Shown: in pieces, positions 47,261-56,590 of the stretch
Position numbering within the stretch: position 1 is the first letter of the stretch
Layout: the number at the start of each line of letters is the position of its first letter
Assembly (NCBI GenBank): GCA_015060165.1
Contig: SUZC01000002.1
Location: 1-64,000 of the forward strand
DNA: 64,000 nt
Direction: 5' to 3'
Source of the DNA: Rikenellaceae bacterium
Lineage (GTDB): Bacteria; Bacteroidota; Bacteroidia; Bacteroidales; Rikenellaceae
The notes under the pieces: generated by a model
What the model saw: the letters and a program-made list of their open reading frames with translations, nothing else
Database searches by the model: none
Told to the model about the DNA's origin: nothing
Program-made: the position numbers and the translations under genes

Positions 47261-48331
47261 TTATTGCATGAAAATTTTTAGTAATAATTCGCGGCGAAGT
47301 TCACCTTCGTCGGCTGCTCCAGCATCGATTCCCTTGCTCTTTCCGTCGTATTCGCGAAGTAGCCCCAGAATATTGAATACTCGACGATTCTCCCAACGTG
47401 CCGATTGTTGTTTTAGCTCATCAACGGCGTAGACATTGCTCTTTTTGAGAGTTCGCATAAGCTCCATATTGTCGGGAAACGCGATGCCTTTGCGTTTGCT
47501 TAGCCAACGTAGATAGTTTATTATAAACATATCGTGGAATAATCCGAAAAGTGTTGAGATTGTGAGTAGCAACGGGTATTCCTTCGGGTTGCGCGACATA
47601 TGGTCGGCTATTTGCAATGAGCGAGCTACATCAAAAGTTGCCACTGCATTGCAAAGTTCAAAATTGTTGAACTCCTTCGATATACCTACGCTTTGCTCGA
47701 TATGCGTGTCGGTAATCTGTTTTGTGCCTTCGGGGAGAGCTATGATCAACTTGTCCAGTTCGTTTGAGATTTTCGAAATGTCGCAGCCCAGATGCTCGAT
47801 TAACATCTGTAATGCTTTCTGGGTCATAGTCATCGATTTTGAAGCCACAAATTTCGATAGCCAAGCACCTATTTCGTAGTCACGAGGACGCACCGATTCG
47901 AGCACTGCACCCGATGCTGCACATTGCTTGTATAGAGCCGAGCGTTTGTCAATATTTTTCTCCTTGTGACAGATGATGAGTATGGTCGAGGCCTGAGGTT
48001 TTGAGGTGTAGTGCGATAACTTCTCTATGTTGCGAAGTTGCTGTGCTTCCTTGACGATAATCACTTCGTATTGTCCCATCATAGGCATCTGACGGCAGAG
48101 GTTTACAATCTGTCCTGCCTCACTATCCTTGCCATAGACTGTTATTTGATTGAATGCTTGCTCGGCGGGGCTCAAGATACTCTGCGATAATTTGTCGCAA
48201 AGAGCATCTATGAAATAGCTCTCCTCGCCCATAAGTAGGTATATCGGGGCAAACCGGCGAGCTGCAATATCAGCTTTGAGTTGCTCGAATCGCTCGACGC
48301 TATCCTTGAATTTTATGCTCGATTTAGCCAT
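47261..48331 (-). CDS. holA: DNA polymerase III delta subunit
   Basis: A 356-aa clamp-loader delta subunit. Landmarks: RRFAPIYLLMGEESYFIDALCDKL at the start of domain 1, QMPMMGQYEVIIVKEAQQLR, STILIICHKEKNIDKR, the IGAWLSKFVASKSMTMTQKALQMLIEHLG linker, and the C-terminal VARSLQIADHMSRNPKEYPLLL. It has no P-loop, as expected for delta. It starts 3 nt after the tilS stop, so translation is probably coupled. Confidence 0.92.
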   Translation of the reverse strand: MAKSSIKFKDSVERFEQLKADIAARRFAPIYLLMGEESYFIDALCDKLSQSILSPAEQAFNQITVYGKDSEAGQIVNLCRQMPMMGQYEVIIVKEAQQLRNIEKLSHYTSKPQASTILIICHKEKNIDKRSALYKQCAASGAVLESVRPRDYEIGAWLSKFVASKSMTMTQKALQMLIEHLGCDISKISNELDKLIIALPEGTKQITDTHIEQSVGISKEFNNFELCNAVATFDVARSLQIADHMSRNPKEYPLLLTISTLFGLFHDMFIINYLRWLSKRKGIAFPDNMELMRTLKKSNVYAVDELKQQSARWENRRVFNILGLLREYDGKSKGIDAGAADEGELRRELLLKIFMQ

Positions 48332-48334
48332 TGT

Positions 48335-49675
48335 CTAAATAGTCTCTTTGGTTATACGCAATACCCATTCGCTCTTGTCTGTAATGCGGAATTTGTGTCC
48401 TATGCGTCGTCCCACCAACCACGCAATTTCTCCATCCGAACAGAGTACGAACTGGCGTGATTTCTCGGCCATAGATATTTTACGATCAATCAGATAATCA
48501 CTCACTTTCTTGCTGCCGTTCATGCCATAAGGGATGAATGAATCACCATCGTTCCATCGTCTAAGAAGTAACGGGTATGATAGCTTTTCTGCATCGAGAA
48601 GGGCTATATTGTCGGCTACATTGTATGTGGGCAGACTATCGACGTCGCACAATTCGAAATAGAGCACCGAATTGCCACAATAGGCTCGTTGTTGCCCCTT
48701 CTGGACAAGAATTTCGCAGGGATCTTGATCTTCTGTTCTGGCAACAACAATGTTACCGCGATCTGCGTAGGCAACGTGTGTGCGGGAGTAGAATCTTTTG
48801 CCCGTAGAGCCTGTTTCAAGAGCCTTGCATAAGCTGTCAACCACATCTCCTTTGAATCCAAAACGCGAACTCAAAATTTCATATATTACGAAACTTCGTG
48901 TTTGTACATGTTCGATTGTCTCTATGTTGATGGTGCATAAATCGCCATCTATGTGTGCTGCCTGTTTGAAGATATTATCGATTGCGTTGTCGATGAACTG
49001 TTGGGCTGCGGTTAGTCGTGCCACATTTTGATTCATAATGAACGCAAAACGAGGATTAATCTCTTTTAGGCGCGGGATAAGTCCCAATCTAATCTTGTTG
49101 CGCAGGTATTTGGTCGAGCGGTTTGAAGAATCTTCTCGATAAGTGATATGTTTGTGCAAAGCGTAATCGAGAATCTCTTTGCGAGTGGCAAACATTAGTG
49201 GCCGCACAACTCGTCCAACGCGATTGCTGATGCCGGTCAGACCTCGCAATCCAGTACCTCTCAACATATTAATGAAGAAAGTCTCTATTGAATCATCTAT
49301 ATGGTGAGCTATGGCAATAACCGTGTAGTCGTGAGTCTCGCACAACTCGTAAAACCACTCATATCGCAGGCGTCGAGCGGCCATCTCCATCGATTCGCCC
49401 GTACGCTCCATCTCTCCTTGTGTGTCGAAGCGTTTGTTGTGGCACTCGATGCCATAGCGGCGGGCAGTCTCTTGTACCATAATTTCATCCTCGTCGCTCT
49501 CGCGGCCACGTAGACTGAAATTACAATGAGCGATGCCGACATTATAGCCACTATTGACGCATAACGACATTAACACCATCGAATCCACGCCACCCGATAC
49601 TGTGAGTAGAATCTTGTCCTGTCGTGTGAAAAGATTCTGGCGGTTGACATATTCCTGAAATCTCTCTATGAGCAT
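48335..49675 (-). CDS. tilS: tRNA(Ile)-lysidine synthase
   Basis: A 446-aa N-type ATP pyrophosphatase that converts C34 of tRNA-Ile (CAU) to lysidine. The PP-loop is ILLTVSGGVDSMVLMSL; other parts are IAHCNFSLRGRESDEDE, AARRLRYEWFYEL, AHHIDDSIETFFINMLRGTGLRGLTG and RSTKYLRNKIRLGLIPRL. The C-terminal domain has LLLRRWNDGDSFIPYGMNGSKKVSDYLID, the TilS C-terminal signature. Essential for AUA decoding. Spacing to murB is 8 nt and to holA 3 nt. Confidence 0.95.
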   Translation of the reverse strand: MLIERFQEYVNRQNLFTRQDKILLTVSGGVDSMVLMSLCVNSGYNVGIAHCNFSLRGRESDEDEIMVQETARRYGIECHNKRFDTQGEMERTGESMEMAARRLRYEWFYELCETHDYTVIAIAHHIDDSIETFFINMLRGTGLRGLTGISNRVGRVVRPLMFATRKEILDYALHKHITYREDSSNRSTKYLRNKIRLGLIPRLKEINPRFAFIMNQNVARLTAAQQFIDNAIDNIFKQAAHIDGDLCTINIETIEHVQTRSFVIYEILSSRFGFKGDVVDSLCKALETGSTGKRFYSRTHVAYADRGNIVVARTEDQDPCEILVQKGQQRAYCGNSVLYFELCDVDSLPTYNVADNIALLDAEKLSYPLLLRRWNDGDSFIPYGMNGSKKVSDYLIDRKISMAEKSRQFVLCSDGEIAWLVGRRIGHKFRITDKSEWVLRITKETI

Positions 49676-49683
49676 AATCCTTA

Positions 49684-50697
49684 CTACAAAATATTTACTT
49701 CTGGCTCAATCTTGATGCCGAACTTGTCGTATACACTCTGCTGTACGCTTTGTGCGAGGGCTATGACGTCTTCGCCCGTAGCTCCTCCCAAATTGACTAG
49801 TACCAATGCTTGGCGTTCGTGTACCCCAACTTTTTCATTACGATAACCCTTTAACCCTGCGCGGTCGATAAGCCAACCTGCGGCCAACTTGCATTTCGAT
49901 TCATCGGCCGTAGGATATACGGGCATATCTTCGTGGAGCTCCTTTAGCTGGTCGGCGACTTTTTTGTCGACGACGGGATTCTTGAAAAAGCTACCGGCAT
50001 TGCCTATCTTCGATGTGTCGGGAAGTTTGCGGCGACGAATATCGCATACAGCTTCGCGGATATTTATCAATGTGGCACCACCTCTGGTCTCAGTCTCGGC
50101 TGCAAGATCGCCATATCCGAGATTGGGGGCCGGATGTTTGCTTAGGCGGAACTCTACAGATGTGATAATGGCGCGACCTTTGAGTTCCTGCTTGAAGATA
50201 CTATCGCGATAGCCAAATCTACACTCCTCATTGGTGAGGGTGTGATGTTGGCACTCTTCAGTGTCGAAATAATGCACTCTCGAAATAATATCCTTTGCCT
50301 CTGCTCCATATGCACCAATGTTTTGCACTGGTGAGGCTCCTACACTGCCAGGAATGAGCGATAGATTCTCAGCACCCCATAGAGCTCTCTCAACGCAATT
50401 CTCTACCAGATCGTCCCACTCGACGGCTGCTTCGGCCTCGATCGTTATTGAATCATTATCTTCGCTAATGATGTTTATTCCGCAACCAACGGGGTGTATG
50501 AGTGTACCATCGTAACGTTTGGTAAATAGAATGTTGTTTCCTCCGCCCAGCACGTACCATTTTTCGGGACGATTGGGCGCAGAGAAGATTATATCCAAAT
50601 CGGATGCAGAGTCGAACTCTATTATTTTGGCGGCTCGCTCCTCGACATGGAAACTATTTAACTCTTGAAGTGGAAAATCTATATATTCTTTAATCAT
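49684..50697 (-). CDS. murB: UDP-N-acetylenolpyruvoylglucosamine reductase MurB
   Basis: A 337-aa FAD enzyme of peptidoglycan precursor synthesis, reducing UDP-GlcNAc-enolpyruvate to UDP-MurNAc. The FAD domain has YVLGGGNNILFTKRYDGTLIHPVG and NLSLIPGSVGASPVQNIGAYG; the type I (E. coli-like) C-terminal domain has NAGSFFKNPVV with the proton-donor Ser and AAGWLIDRAGLKG. The length and the YRDSIFK segment fit type I MurB. Second gene in the operon, 12 nt after the tricorn-like gene. Confidence 0.95.
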   Translation of the reverse strand: MIKEYIDFPLQELNSFHVEERAAKIIEFDSASDLDIIFSAPNRPEKWYVLGGGNNILFTKRYDGTLIHPVGCGINIISEDNDSITIEAEAAVEWDDLVENCVERALWGAENLSLIPGSVGASPVQNIGAYGAEAKDIISRVHYFDTEECQHHTLTNEECRFGYRDSIFKQELKGRAIITSVEFRLSKHPAPNLGYGDLAAETETRGGATLINIREAVCDIRRRKLPDTSKIGNAGSFFKNPVVDKKVADQLKELHEDMPVYPTADESKCKLAAGWLIDRAGLKGYRNEKVGVHERQALVLVNLGGATGEDVIALAQSVQQSVYDKFGIKIEPEVNIL

Positions 50698-50709
50698 AAT
50701 TGCTGGCGA

Positions 50710-53700
50710 TTATTTTTTCTGAGAGTCAATCTCCTCAAGCAGAGCCTTAACGGCAGTCTCCAACTGCTCGTCACGACCAGTGATGACAACCTCTGGTGAG
50801 TTTGCAACCTTGATATCGGGCTCAAGTTGAGTATTCTCCAAATATTGACCGTTGGCCATTCTGTATCCTACGATGGGGATACCAAATGTGAGAGTTGCAT
50901 CCTGCAGACGCTCCCATGACACACTAGTCATAGTTCCAGGAACAGGCATTCCGACAACCTTGCCTATTCCCATAGTCTGGTATACCCAAGGTGTACCGTG
51001 GGCATTCGAATAGTTGGCCTCGCATGTAATCATAATTGATGCCTTATTCCATCGGCGGCTCGGCATATCGCACGACTCTTTGCCGCGAATTACCTGAGTG
51101 AGGTACTTCTCTCCGCTGAAAAGAATCTCAACATCCTCATGCAGACGACCACCGCCATTGAAACGGGTGTCGATAACGATTCCCTCGCAGTGGTTGTATT
51201 TACCCAGAATGTCAGCATAAACCGTACGGTAACTGCCATCGTTCATCGACTGGATGTGAACATAACCCAAGCGTCCGTTCGAGAGGCGTTTTACATCCTC
51301 GGCACGCTGTTTAATCCAGCGGTCGTAGAGAAGGTTACTCATCTGACCATAAGAAATTGGAAGAACAACCTGCTCCCAGCGTTTGCCGTCCGATGGACGA
51401 TGCATCGAGAGGAGTGTACGCTTGCCTGTCTTACGGTTGAGTAATGGGAAGAAATCCATACCCTCCTTAATCTCTACGCCGTCGATTTTTTCGATAACGT
51501 CACCCTTCTGAATATCGATAGAGGCCTTGTCGAGTGGACCACCGGGGATGATCTCGTCGATTTTCAAACCATCACCCTTAGCGTTCCAGTCGTAGATAGC
51601 TCCCAATTCGGCAGTAATATCGCTATTTGAGTTTGACGGGCGACTGTATGAACAACCGGTGTGCGATACGTTCAACTCTCCGAGCAGTTCGCTTGTCATC
51701 TCGGCAAAGTCATAGTTGTTGTCGATGTATGGTAAGAATTGAGCGTAATTTTTGCACATTGCATCCCAATCAACGCCGTGCATTGTGGTGGTGTAGAATC
51801 GCTCCTTCTCCTGTCGATAGATGCGATCGAACATATATTCACGCTCCTCGGCAGGGTTGAATTTCAACTCGCAGCGTGCACTAATCGTTGTGGCCGATGC
51901 GGGAGATCCACCCTTGAAACGTTTCATCGAGCCGCCGAGTTGGAACATGTTCTCGCGCTTTTTGTCCCAAACCAATGCTCCTGAGCCAAAACCCTTCTGA
52001 ACAACCTTATTTGAGCGGTCGTGCAGAGTTATCTGCCACAAATCGTAACTACCTTCGAGTGAGATGATGTAATAGAGCGACTTGTTGTCTTTGCTGAGTG
52101 TATATCCGCTTACATTACCTGAATATGGAGTAAGGCGAACGATTCGGCGATCAATGCCCTCGAATTCAATCTCGATATCCTTCGATTTGGGTTCCTCTTT
52201 CTTTACTTCGCCCTTCTTGCTATCCTTTTTATCGTTGCTCTTTTCAGCCTCGGTAGCCTTTGCCTGGTCGGCTTTTGCCTTCTTTTCGGCCTCCTCATAG
52301 AGTTCAAACTCCTCCTTGCTCATACGGAAGAGCTCATGGCTCTTGCGGTTGAGGAATACAATCATCACATCCTCCAATGAGCCCCACGATGCGTGGCTAC
52401 GCATACCATAGCGGTCAGTCTTGAAGAGCAATGCGTTGCCATCTAACACCCACTGTGGATTAGAAGAGAAATAACCAGTGTTGGTGATGTTGAAAATCTC
52501 ACCACCCTGTGCGCTGACGATTCCGATGTCAGAATATGGATCGTGGCGGTTGCCAGTATAACTCAGGGCAAACCATTTGCCATCGGGTGACCACTTATAG
52601 TCTATTCCGCCGGCGGTGTTGAAGTGTTGTGTACCGTCGGTAATCTGGCGTACCTTGCCCGATTCCAAGTTGAGCACCATCAGACGGCAGCGGCCCTCGA
52701 CAAATGCCAACTCCTTACCATCGGGTGAATATTGAGGATATGCACGATCAATCTTATTGTCTTTGAACAAAGGCTTCTCGTCGATGAGTGTAGCATTTGG
52801 GAAATTAGGATCCTCTTCGCGAGCGATTGTTGCGGTGAAGATATTCCAATTACCATCGCGCTCCGATGCATAGGCAAGCGTACGGTTATCTGCTGCAAAT
52901 GTGGGTGAAGACTCACTCTCGACCGTCGATGTAATGCGTCGAGTTGTGGTGTAGTCAACCGAAGTGACGAATATCTCGCCACGGTTGACGAAAGCAACCT
53001 GCTTGCCATCGGGCGATATGGTCGAATTTCCACCTCCCGTCACAGAGAGGATGGTATTGATGTCGGTAGGATTCTCCTCCAGAATCTCAACATTGAGTTT
53101 GCGAGGTGAAGAATTTCCTTGTGAGGTGTATATCTCACCGTTGAATCCATAGCACAACGTTCCGTTGTCGGCAACGGTGAGGAATCTTACGGGATGAGTA
53201 TTGAATTTTGTAATCTGCTTGGCCGCAGATGGGTTGTCAGCAGGGATCGACCATACGTTAAACGTACCACTTCTCTCGCTCAAAAAATAGATGGTCTTGT
53301 CGTTGTCGGCAAAACGAGGATAGCGATCCTCGCCCTCCCAATTGGTTATTTGCGTGTGCTTGCCTGTCTTTGTGTCGTAGATCCACGCATCGCGAGTGAT
53401 TGACGAAGTGTGGTGCTTGCGCCAATAGTTCTCACCGCCCTTGCGGTCCTGATAGAGGAACTTGTCGCCACTCTTGTTGAAATCGATGTATTGGGCAGGG
53501 GTGGCTAAAATTCTCTCGGGACGACCTCCTTCGACATTAATGGCATACAATTCGCTCATTGACCCCTTGGGGAATAGGGCGCTCTGAGCTGGGTCGTAAG
53601 CAGAAGCTCCGTAATATATGCGCTTGCCATCTGTAGAAAAGGCATATGGTGTATCTGAGCCTGAATATGTAGTTACACGCCTGGGGGAGCCGCCTTTTGC

Positions 53701-53976
53701 CGAAATGGTGAAAATATCGAAATTGCCATATCGGTCGCAGGCATATGCCAAAGTCTTAGAATCGGGTGACCAAACGGGGTTATAGTCATAATTCTCTGTT
53801 GGGGTGATTCTGGTAGCCTTGCCGCCTGTTGCGGGGACTGTGTAGATGCTACCTTTGTAGGTGAATGCAATGGTTGTACCATCTGGAGAGATGGTAGGAT
53901 ATCGTAACCATAGTGGGGCTGCCTGACTAAAAAAGGCAACGAAAACGAATGTGATTAATGTAAAAAAATGTTTCAT
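50710..53976 (-). CDS. Tricorn-like S41 protease, exported
   Basis: A 1088-aa protein. A signal peptide (HFFTLITFVFVAFFSQAA) precedes a PD40/WD40-like beta-propeller region (about 20-560) with repeats such as YPTISPDGTTIAFTYKG, NPVWSPDSKTLAYACDRYG and YPQYSPDGKELAFVEGR. A Lys/Glu-rich segment (about 570-620) links to a C1 helical domain, a PDZ domain (IDEIIPGGPLDKASIDIQKGDVIEKIDG) and the S41 catalytic domain, where EANYSNAHGTPWVYQTM holds the probable nucleophile Ser. It resembles archaeal tricorn, a peptide-trimming protease, but is secreted; Bacteroidota often have such proteins in the envelope. First gene of the operon with murB, tilS, holA and coaD. Confidence 0.9.
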   Translation of the reverse strand: MKHFFTLITFVFVAFFSQAAPLWLRYPTISPDGTTIAFTYKGSIYTVPATGGKATRITPTENYDYNPVWSPDSKTLAYACDRYGNFDIFTISAKGGSPRRVTTYSGSDTPYAFSTDGKRIYYGASAYDPAQSALFPKGSMSELYAINVEGGRPERILATPAQYIDFNKSGDKFLYQDRKGGENYWRKHHTSSITRDAWIYDTKTGKHTQITNWEGEDRYPRFADNDKTIYFLSERSGTFNVWSIPADNPSAAKQITKFNTHPVRFLTVADNGTLCYGFNGEIYTSQGNSSPRKLNVEILEENPTDINTILSVTGGGNSTISPDGKQVAFVNRGEIFVTSVDYTTTRRITSTVESESSPTFAADNRTLAYASERDGNWNIFTATIAREEDPNFPNATLIDEKPLFKDNKIDRAYPQYSPDGKELAFVEGRCRLMVLNLESGKVRQITDGTQHFNTAGGIDYKWSPDGKWFALSYTGNRHDPYSDIGIVSAQGGEIFNITNTGYFSSNPQWVLDGNALLFKTDRYGMRSHASWGSLEDVMIVFLNRKSHELFRMSKEEFELYEEAEKKAKADQAKATEAEKSNDKKDSKKGEVKKEEPKSKDIEIEFEGIDRRIVRLTPYSGNVSGYTLSKDNKSLYYIISLEGSYDLWQITLHDRSNKVVQKGFGSGALVWDKKRENMFQLGGSMKRFKGGSPASATTISARCELKFNPAEEREYMFDRIYRQEKERFYTTTMHGVDWDAMCKNYAQFLPYIDNNYDFAEMTSELLGELNVSHTGCSYSRPSNSNSDITAELGAIYDWNAKGDGLKIDEIIPGGPLDKASIDIQKGDVIEKIDGVEIKEGMDFFPLLNRKTGKRTLLSMHRPSDGKRWEQVVLPISYGQMSNLLYDRWIKQRAEDVKRLSNGRLGYVHIQSMNDGSYRTVYADILGKYNHCEGIVIDTRFNGGGRLHEDVEILFSGEKYLTQVIRGKESCDMPSRRWNKASIMITCEANYSNAHGTPWVYQTMGIGKVVGMPVPGTMTSVSWERLQDATLTFGIPIVGYRMANGQYLENTQLEPDIKVANSPEVVITGRDEQLETAVKALLEEIDSQKK

Positions 53977-54036
53977 ATGTATAGCTTTTTTATTGATTCC
54001 TTGTGTAATGCATCAAAAATAATCTTCATTATTCCA

Positions 54037-54064
54037 CAAAGTTAGAAAATATTTTGTAAATTTG
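54037..54064. promoter_or_regulatory. Divergent -7-like elements between tricorn-like gene and DUF4301
   Basis: CAAAGTTA at 54037-54044 is TAACTTTG on the minus strand; TAAATTTG at 54057-54064 faces DUF4301. Neither has a good -33 partner, so assignment is tentative. Confidence 0.35.
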
Positions 54065-54187
54065 GATAATTTTTGAGCCGCTACCTATCTGTAATTGGTA
54101 AAGAAATTATGTGAATTAACTCATCGGGAGTCCTATTCTTTGGCTTACCGATAAACCGAGAAGTAACAGACGAACTAAAACTATATT

Positions 54188-55627
54188 ATGCCTATGTTTA
54201 GCAAAGAAGATTTACAACAGATTCAAGATCATGGTTTAACCGTGGAACAGGTCGAGCAGCAAATCGAGAACTTCCGTAAGGGATTCCCATATTTGAAGAT
54301 TGTGCGGGCGGCGGCTGTCGGAGACGGCGTACTGAAACTCGATGATGAGCAGTTGTCGAAGGCTGTGGCTCGTTACGATGAGCAGTCGGCAGCTTTGCGT
54401 ATAGTGAAATTTGTTCCTGCATCGGGTGCAGCGACACGTATGTTCAAAGAACTATTCGAGTTTGTTAACGACGATAAGCGTGGTAAGGGTATTGATACCT
54501 TGTTGGACAATATCGAAAAATTTGCCTTCTGGCCTGAGTTGTCGCAATACATTACCCCTGATGCATCGGAAGATGAGATTGTTGAGGCGATCGTTAAGTG
54601 CGGTTTATGCTATGGTTCTAAGCCAAAGGGCTTGGTTACGTTCCACGCCTATTCTGACGGCAATCGTAAGGCTGTCGAGGAGCATTTGGTTGAGGGTGCA
54701 TTGTATGCCCGTTCGGGTGACGATGTGTATATTCACTTCACTGTATCTGCCGAGCATATGGGCGGATTCTGGGATGTTTTGGGTGCTACCCAGCCCATCT
54801 ACGAGGAGAAGTTTGGTGTTAAATACAACATCTCGTTCTCTGTTCAGAAGACATCTACCGATACCATTGCTGTAAATCCCGATAATACCCCATTCCGTAC
54901 CGACGAGGGTCAGTTGCTTTTCCGTCCGGCGGGTCATGGTGCGCTTATTGAGAATCTGAACGATATCGAAGCCGATGTTATCTTTGTTAAGAACATCGAC
55001 AACGTAACAACCGACGCACGCCGTGGCGATACAGTTACTTACAAGAAGGCGTTGGCTGGAATTTTGTTGGAGTTGCAGGAGCAGGCTTTCGAGTATATGA
55101 AAGTATTGGAAGTAGGTGGTGGTGATTTGGCTGCTATTGCTGACTTTGTCGAGAATAAGCTCTGTGTGAAACTTCCCGAGGATTATAACTCGGCTGTATT
55201 GAAGGCAATTTTGGATCGTCCGATCCGCGTGTGTGGTGTAGTACGTAATCAGGGTGAGCCTGGTGGTGGCCCGTTCTGGGTAAGTGCAGCCGATGGTACA
55301 GAGTCGTTGCAGATTGCCGAGTCGAGCCAAATTGCTCCCGATGATATGCATCTGATGAAGTCGGCCACTCATTTCAATCCCGTAGATTTAGTTTGCGGAG
55401 TGAAGGATTCTCGTGGTCGCAAGTTTGACCTTAATAAGTATACTGATCCAGAGACTGGCTTTATCTCATCAAAGTCGAGCGGAGGTCGCGAGTTGCGTGC
55501 GCAAGAGTTGCCGGGTTTGTGGAATGGTGCAATGGCAAATTGGAATACCGTTTTGGTTGAAGTCCCTATTACAACATTCTCGCCTGTTAAGGTTGTTCAA
55601 GATTTGTTGCGTCCTGAGCATCAGTAG
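54188..55627 (+). CDS. DUF4301 family protein
   Basis: A 479-aa protein of the Bacteroidota family DUF4301, found as single conserved genes. The N-terminal 60 residues are helical; VKFVPASGAATRMFKELFEF then resembles the glycine/arginine loop of nucleotidyltransferases (GG-x-G-T-R-M), followed by PKGLVTFHAYSDGNRKAVEEH, HFTVSAEH, LFRPAGHGALIENLND and VRNQGEPGGGPFWV. These features suggest a GT-A/NTP-transferase-like fold with a uridine- or sugar-phosphate-type substrate, but I know of no demonstrated function. No signal peptide; probably cytoplasmic. It is monocistronic, ending at a strong bidirectional terminator. Confidence 0.85.
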   Translation: MPMFSKEDLQQIQDHGLTVEQVEQQIENFRKGFPYLKIVRAAAVGDGVLKLDDEQLSKAVARYDEQSAALRIVKFVPASGAATRMFKELFEFVNDDKRGKGIDTLLDNIEKFAFWPELSQYITPDASEDEIVEAIVKCGLCYGSKPKGLVTFHAYSDGNRKAVEEHLVEGALYARSGDDVYIHFTVSAEHMGGFWDVLGATQPIYEEKFGVKYNISFSVQKTSTDTIAVNPDNTPFRTDEGQLLFRPAGHGALIENLNDIEADVIFVKNIDNVTTDARRGDTVTYKKALAGILLELQEQAFEYMKVLEVGGGDLAAIADFVENKLCVKLPEDYNSAVLKAILDRPIRVCGVVRNQGEPGGGPFWVSAADGTESLQIAESSQIAPDDMHLMKSATHFNPVDLVCGVKDSRGRKFDLNKYTDPETGFISSKSSGGRELRAQELPGLWNGAMANWNTVLVEVPITTFSPVKVVQDLLRPEHQ

Positions 55628-55670
55628 AATGTAAATAATGAGATAAACGTTGTTATACGGATTGTAAAGC

Positions 55671-55707
55671 AAAAAATATGGGGACTCAAAAGGCCCCATA
55701 TTTTTTT
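55671..55707. terminator. Bidirectional terminator between DUF4301 and the GH16 operon
   Basis: A perfect 13-bp stem (aaaaaatatgggg / ccccatatttttt) with a 10-nt loop and A/T runs on both sides. Confidence 0.92.
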
Positions 55708-55727
55708 GTAATATCCTATGTGTAATA

Positions 55728-56570
55728 TTATTTACGCTCGTAATATCTCACGTAGTCAATCTCCATCTTCACGGGTAAATCCTTTGGTTCAACAGCACCA
55801 GCCCAATCGCCTCCCAGCTGTGCTGATAGAATCAGATAGAATGGGTGTTCTGAGAATGGGAACTGATCCTTCTTGTCGGGCTTGATACGCTCGTATGAAC
55901 CAGTCTTTACATCGTTGATATAGAATTCAATGGTGTTGTAATTTATTTCCACCGAATACACATTGAATACATCCTGGTCAACTTTTGATACGAATCCCGA
56001 TTGGGTCTCAGGCTCACGCCACTCCCATGTGTGTAGCGAATGTGCAGTTTGGAAGATTTTAGGGTCGCGATTGATATGCTCCATAATATCAATCTCTCCG
56101 CCATCAGGCCAACCTATCTCTATGTCAGGCATAAGCCAAATGGCTGGCCAGAATCCCTTTGCGCAGTCGAAACGTGCTCTTACATCGATGCGGCCAAAAT
56201 GAAACGAGCGCTTGCCCATAGTCTCAACTCCGCCTGTAAGGAAAGGACGCTTATCATCGCAACCTTCGGGCCGGTTGATGGCGTGAACCGATAAAAGGCC
56301 GTCTTTTTCTTGACACAATGAGTCGGCATCGGTCATGTAGATAGCCCACGGCGCACTCATTATGGGGCAACGACTCCAGGCCGATTTGTCAATCTTGTTG
56401 TCGTTGAACTCATCGGCCCATACCAATCTCCAACCCTTGTGGGCTTTGCGGGCACCTTTGGCCGAAACGGGATTGGTGTTATCGCTTGTTGGAGGAATAA
56501 TTTGGGCATTACTCATTTGAGCCGCAAAAAACATTGCGAGTGCCATCGAAATGATGAAAAATTTTCTCAT
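55728..56570 (-). CDS. Secreted GH16 endo-beta-glucanase-like enzyme (copy 3 of operon)
   Basis: A 280-aa GH16 protein with a signal peptide (FFIISMALAMFFAAQMSNAQ). Conserved parts: GWRLVWADEFNDNKIDKSAW, GKRSFHFGRIDVRARFDCAKGFWPAIWLMP, the catalytic ExDxxE motif GGEIDIMEH, and the C-terminal PFYLILSAQLGGDWAGAVEP with IDYVRYYERK. The inserted Met in EIDIMEH marks the laminarinase-like/GH16_3-type subgroup, so beta-1,3- or mixed-linkage glucan or a similar polymer is likely, though agarase-type specificity is not excluded. Last of three tandem paralogues; 20 nt after the middle copy. Identity to the middle copy is high in the core. Confidence 0.88.
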   Translation of the reverse strand: MRKFFIISMALAMFFAAQMSNAQIIPPTSDNTNPVSAKGARKAHKGWRLVWADEFNDNKIDKSAWSRCPIMSAPWAIYMTDADSLCQEKDGLLSVHAINRPEGCDDKRPFLTGGVETMGKRSFHFGRIDVRARFDCAKGFWPAIWLMPDIEIGWPDGGEIDIMEHINRDPKIFQTAHSLHTWEWREPETQSGFVSKVDQDVFNVYSVEINYNTIEFYINDVKTGSYERIKPDKKDQFPFSEHPFYLILSAQLGGDWAGAVEPKDLPVKMEIDYVRYYERK

Positions 56571-56590
56571 TTTATAGATGTTTAAGGTTG

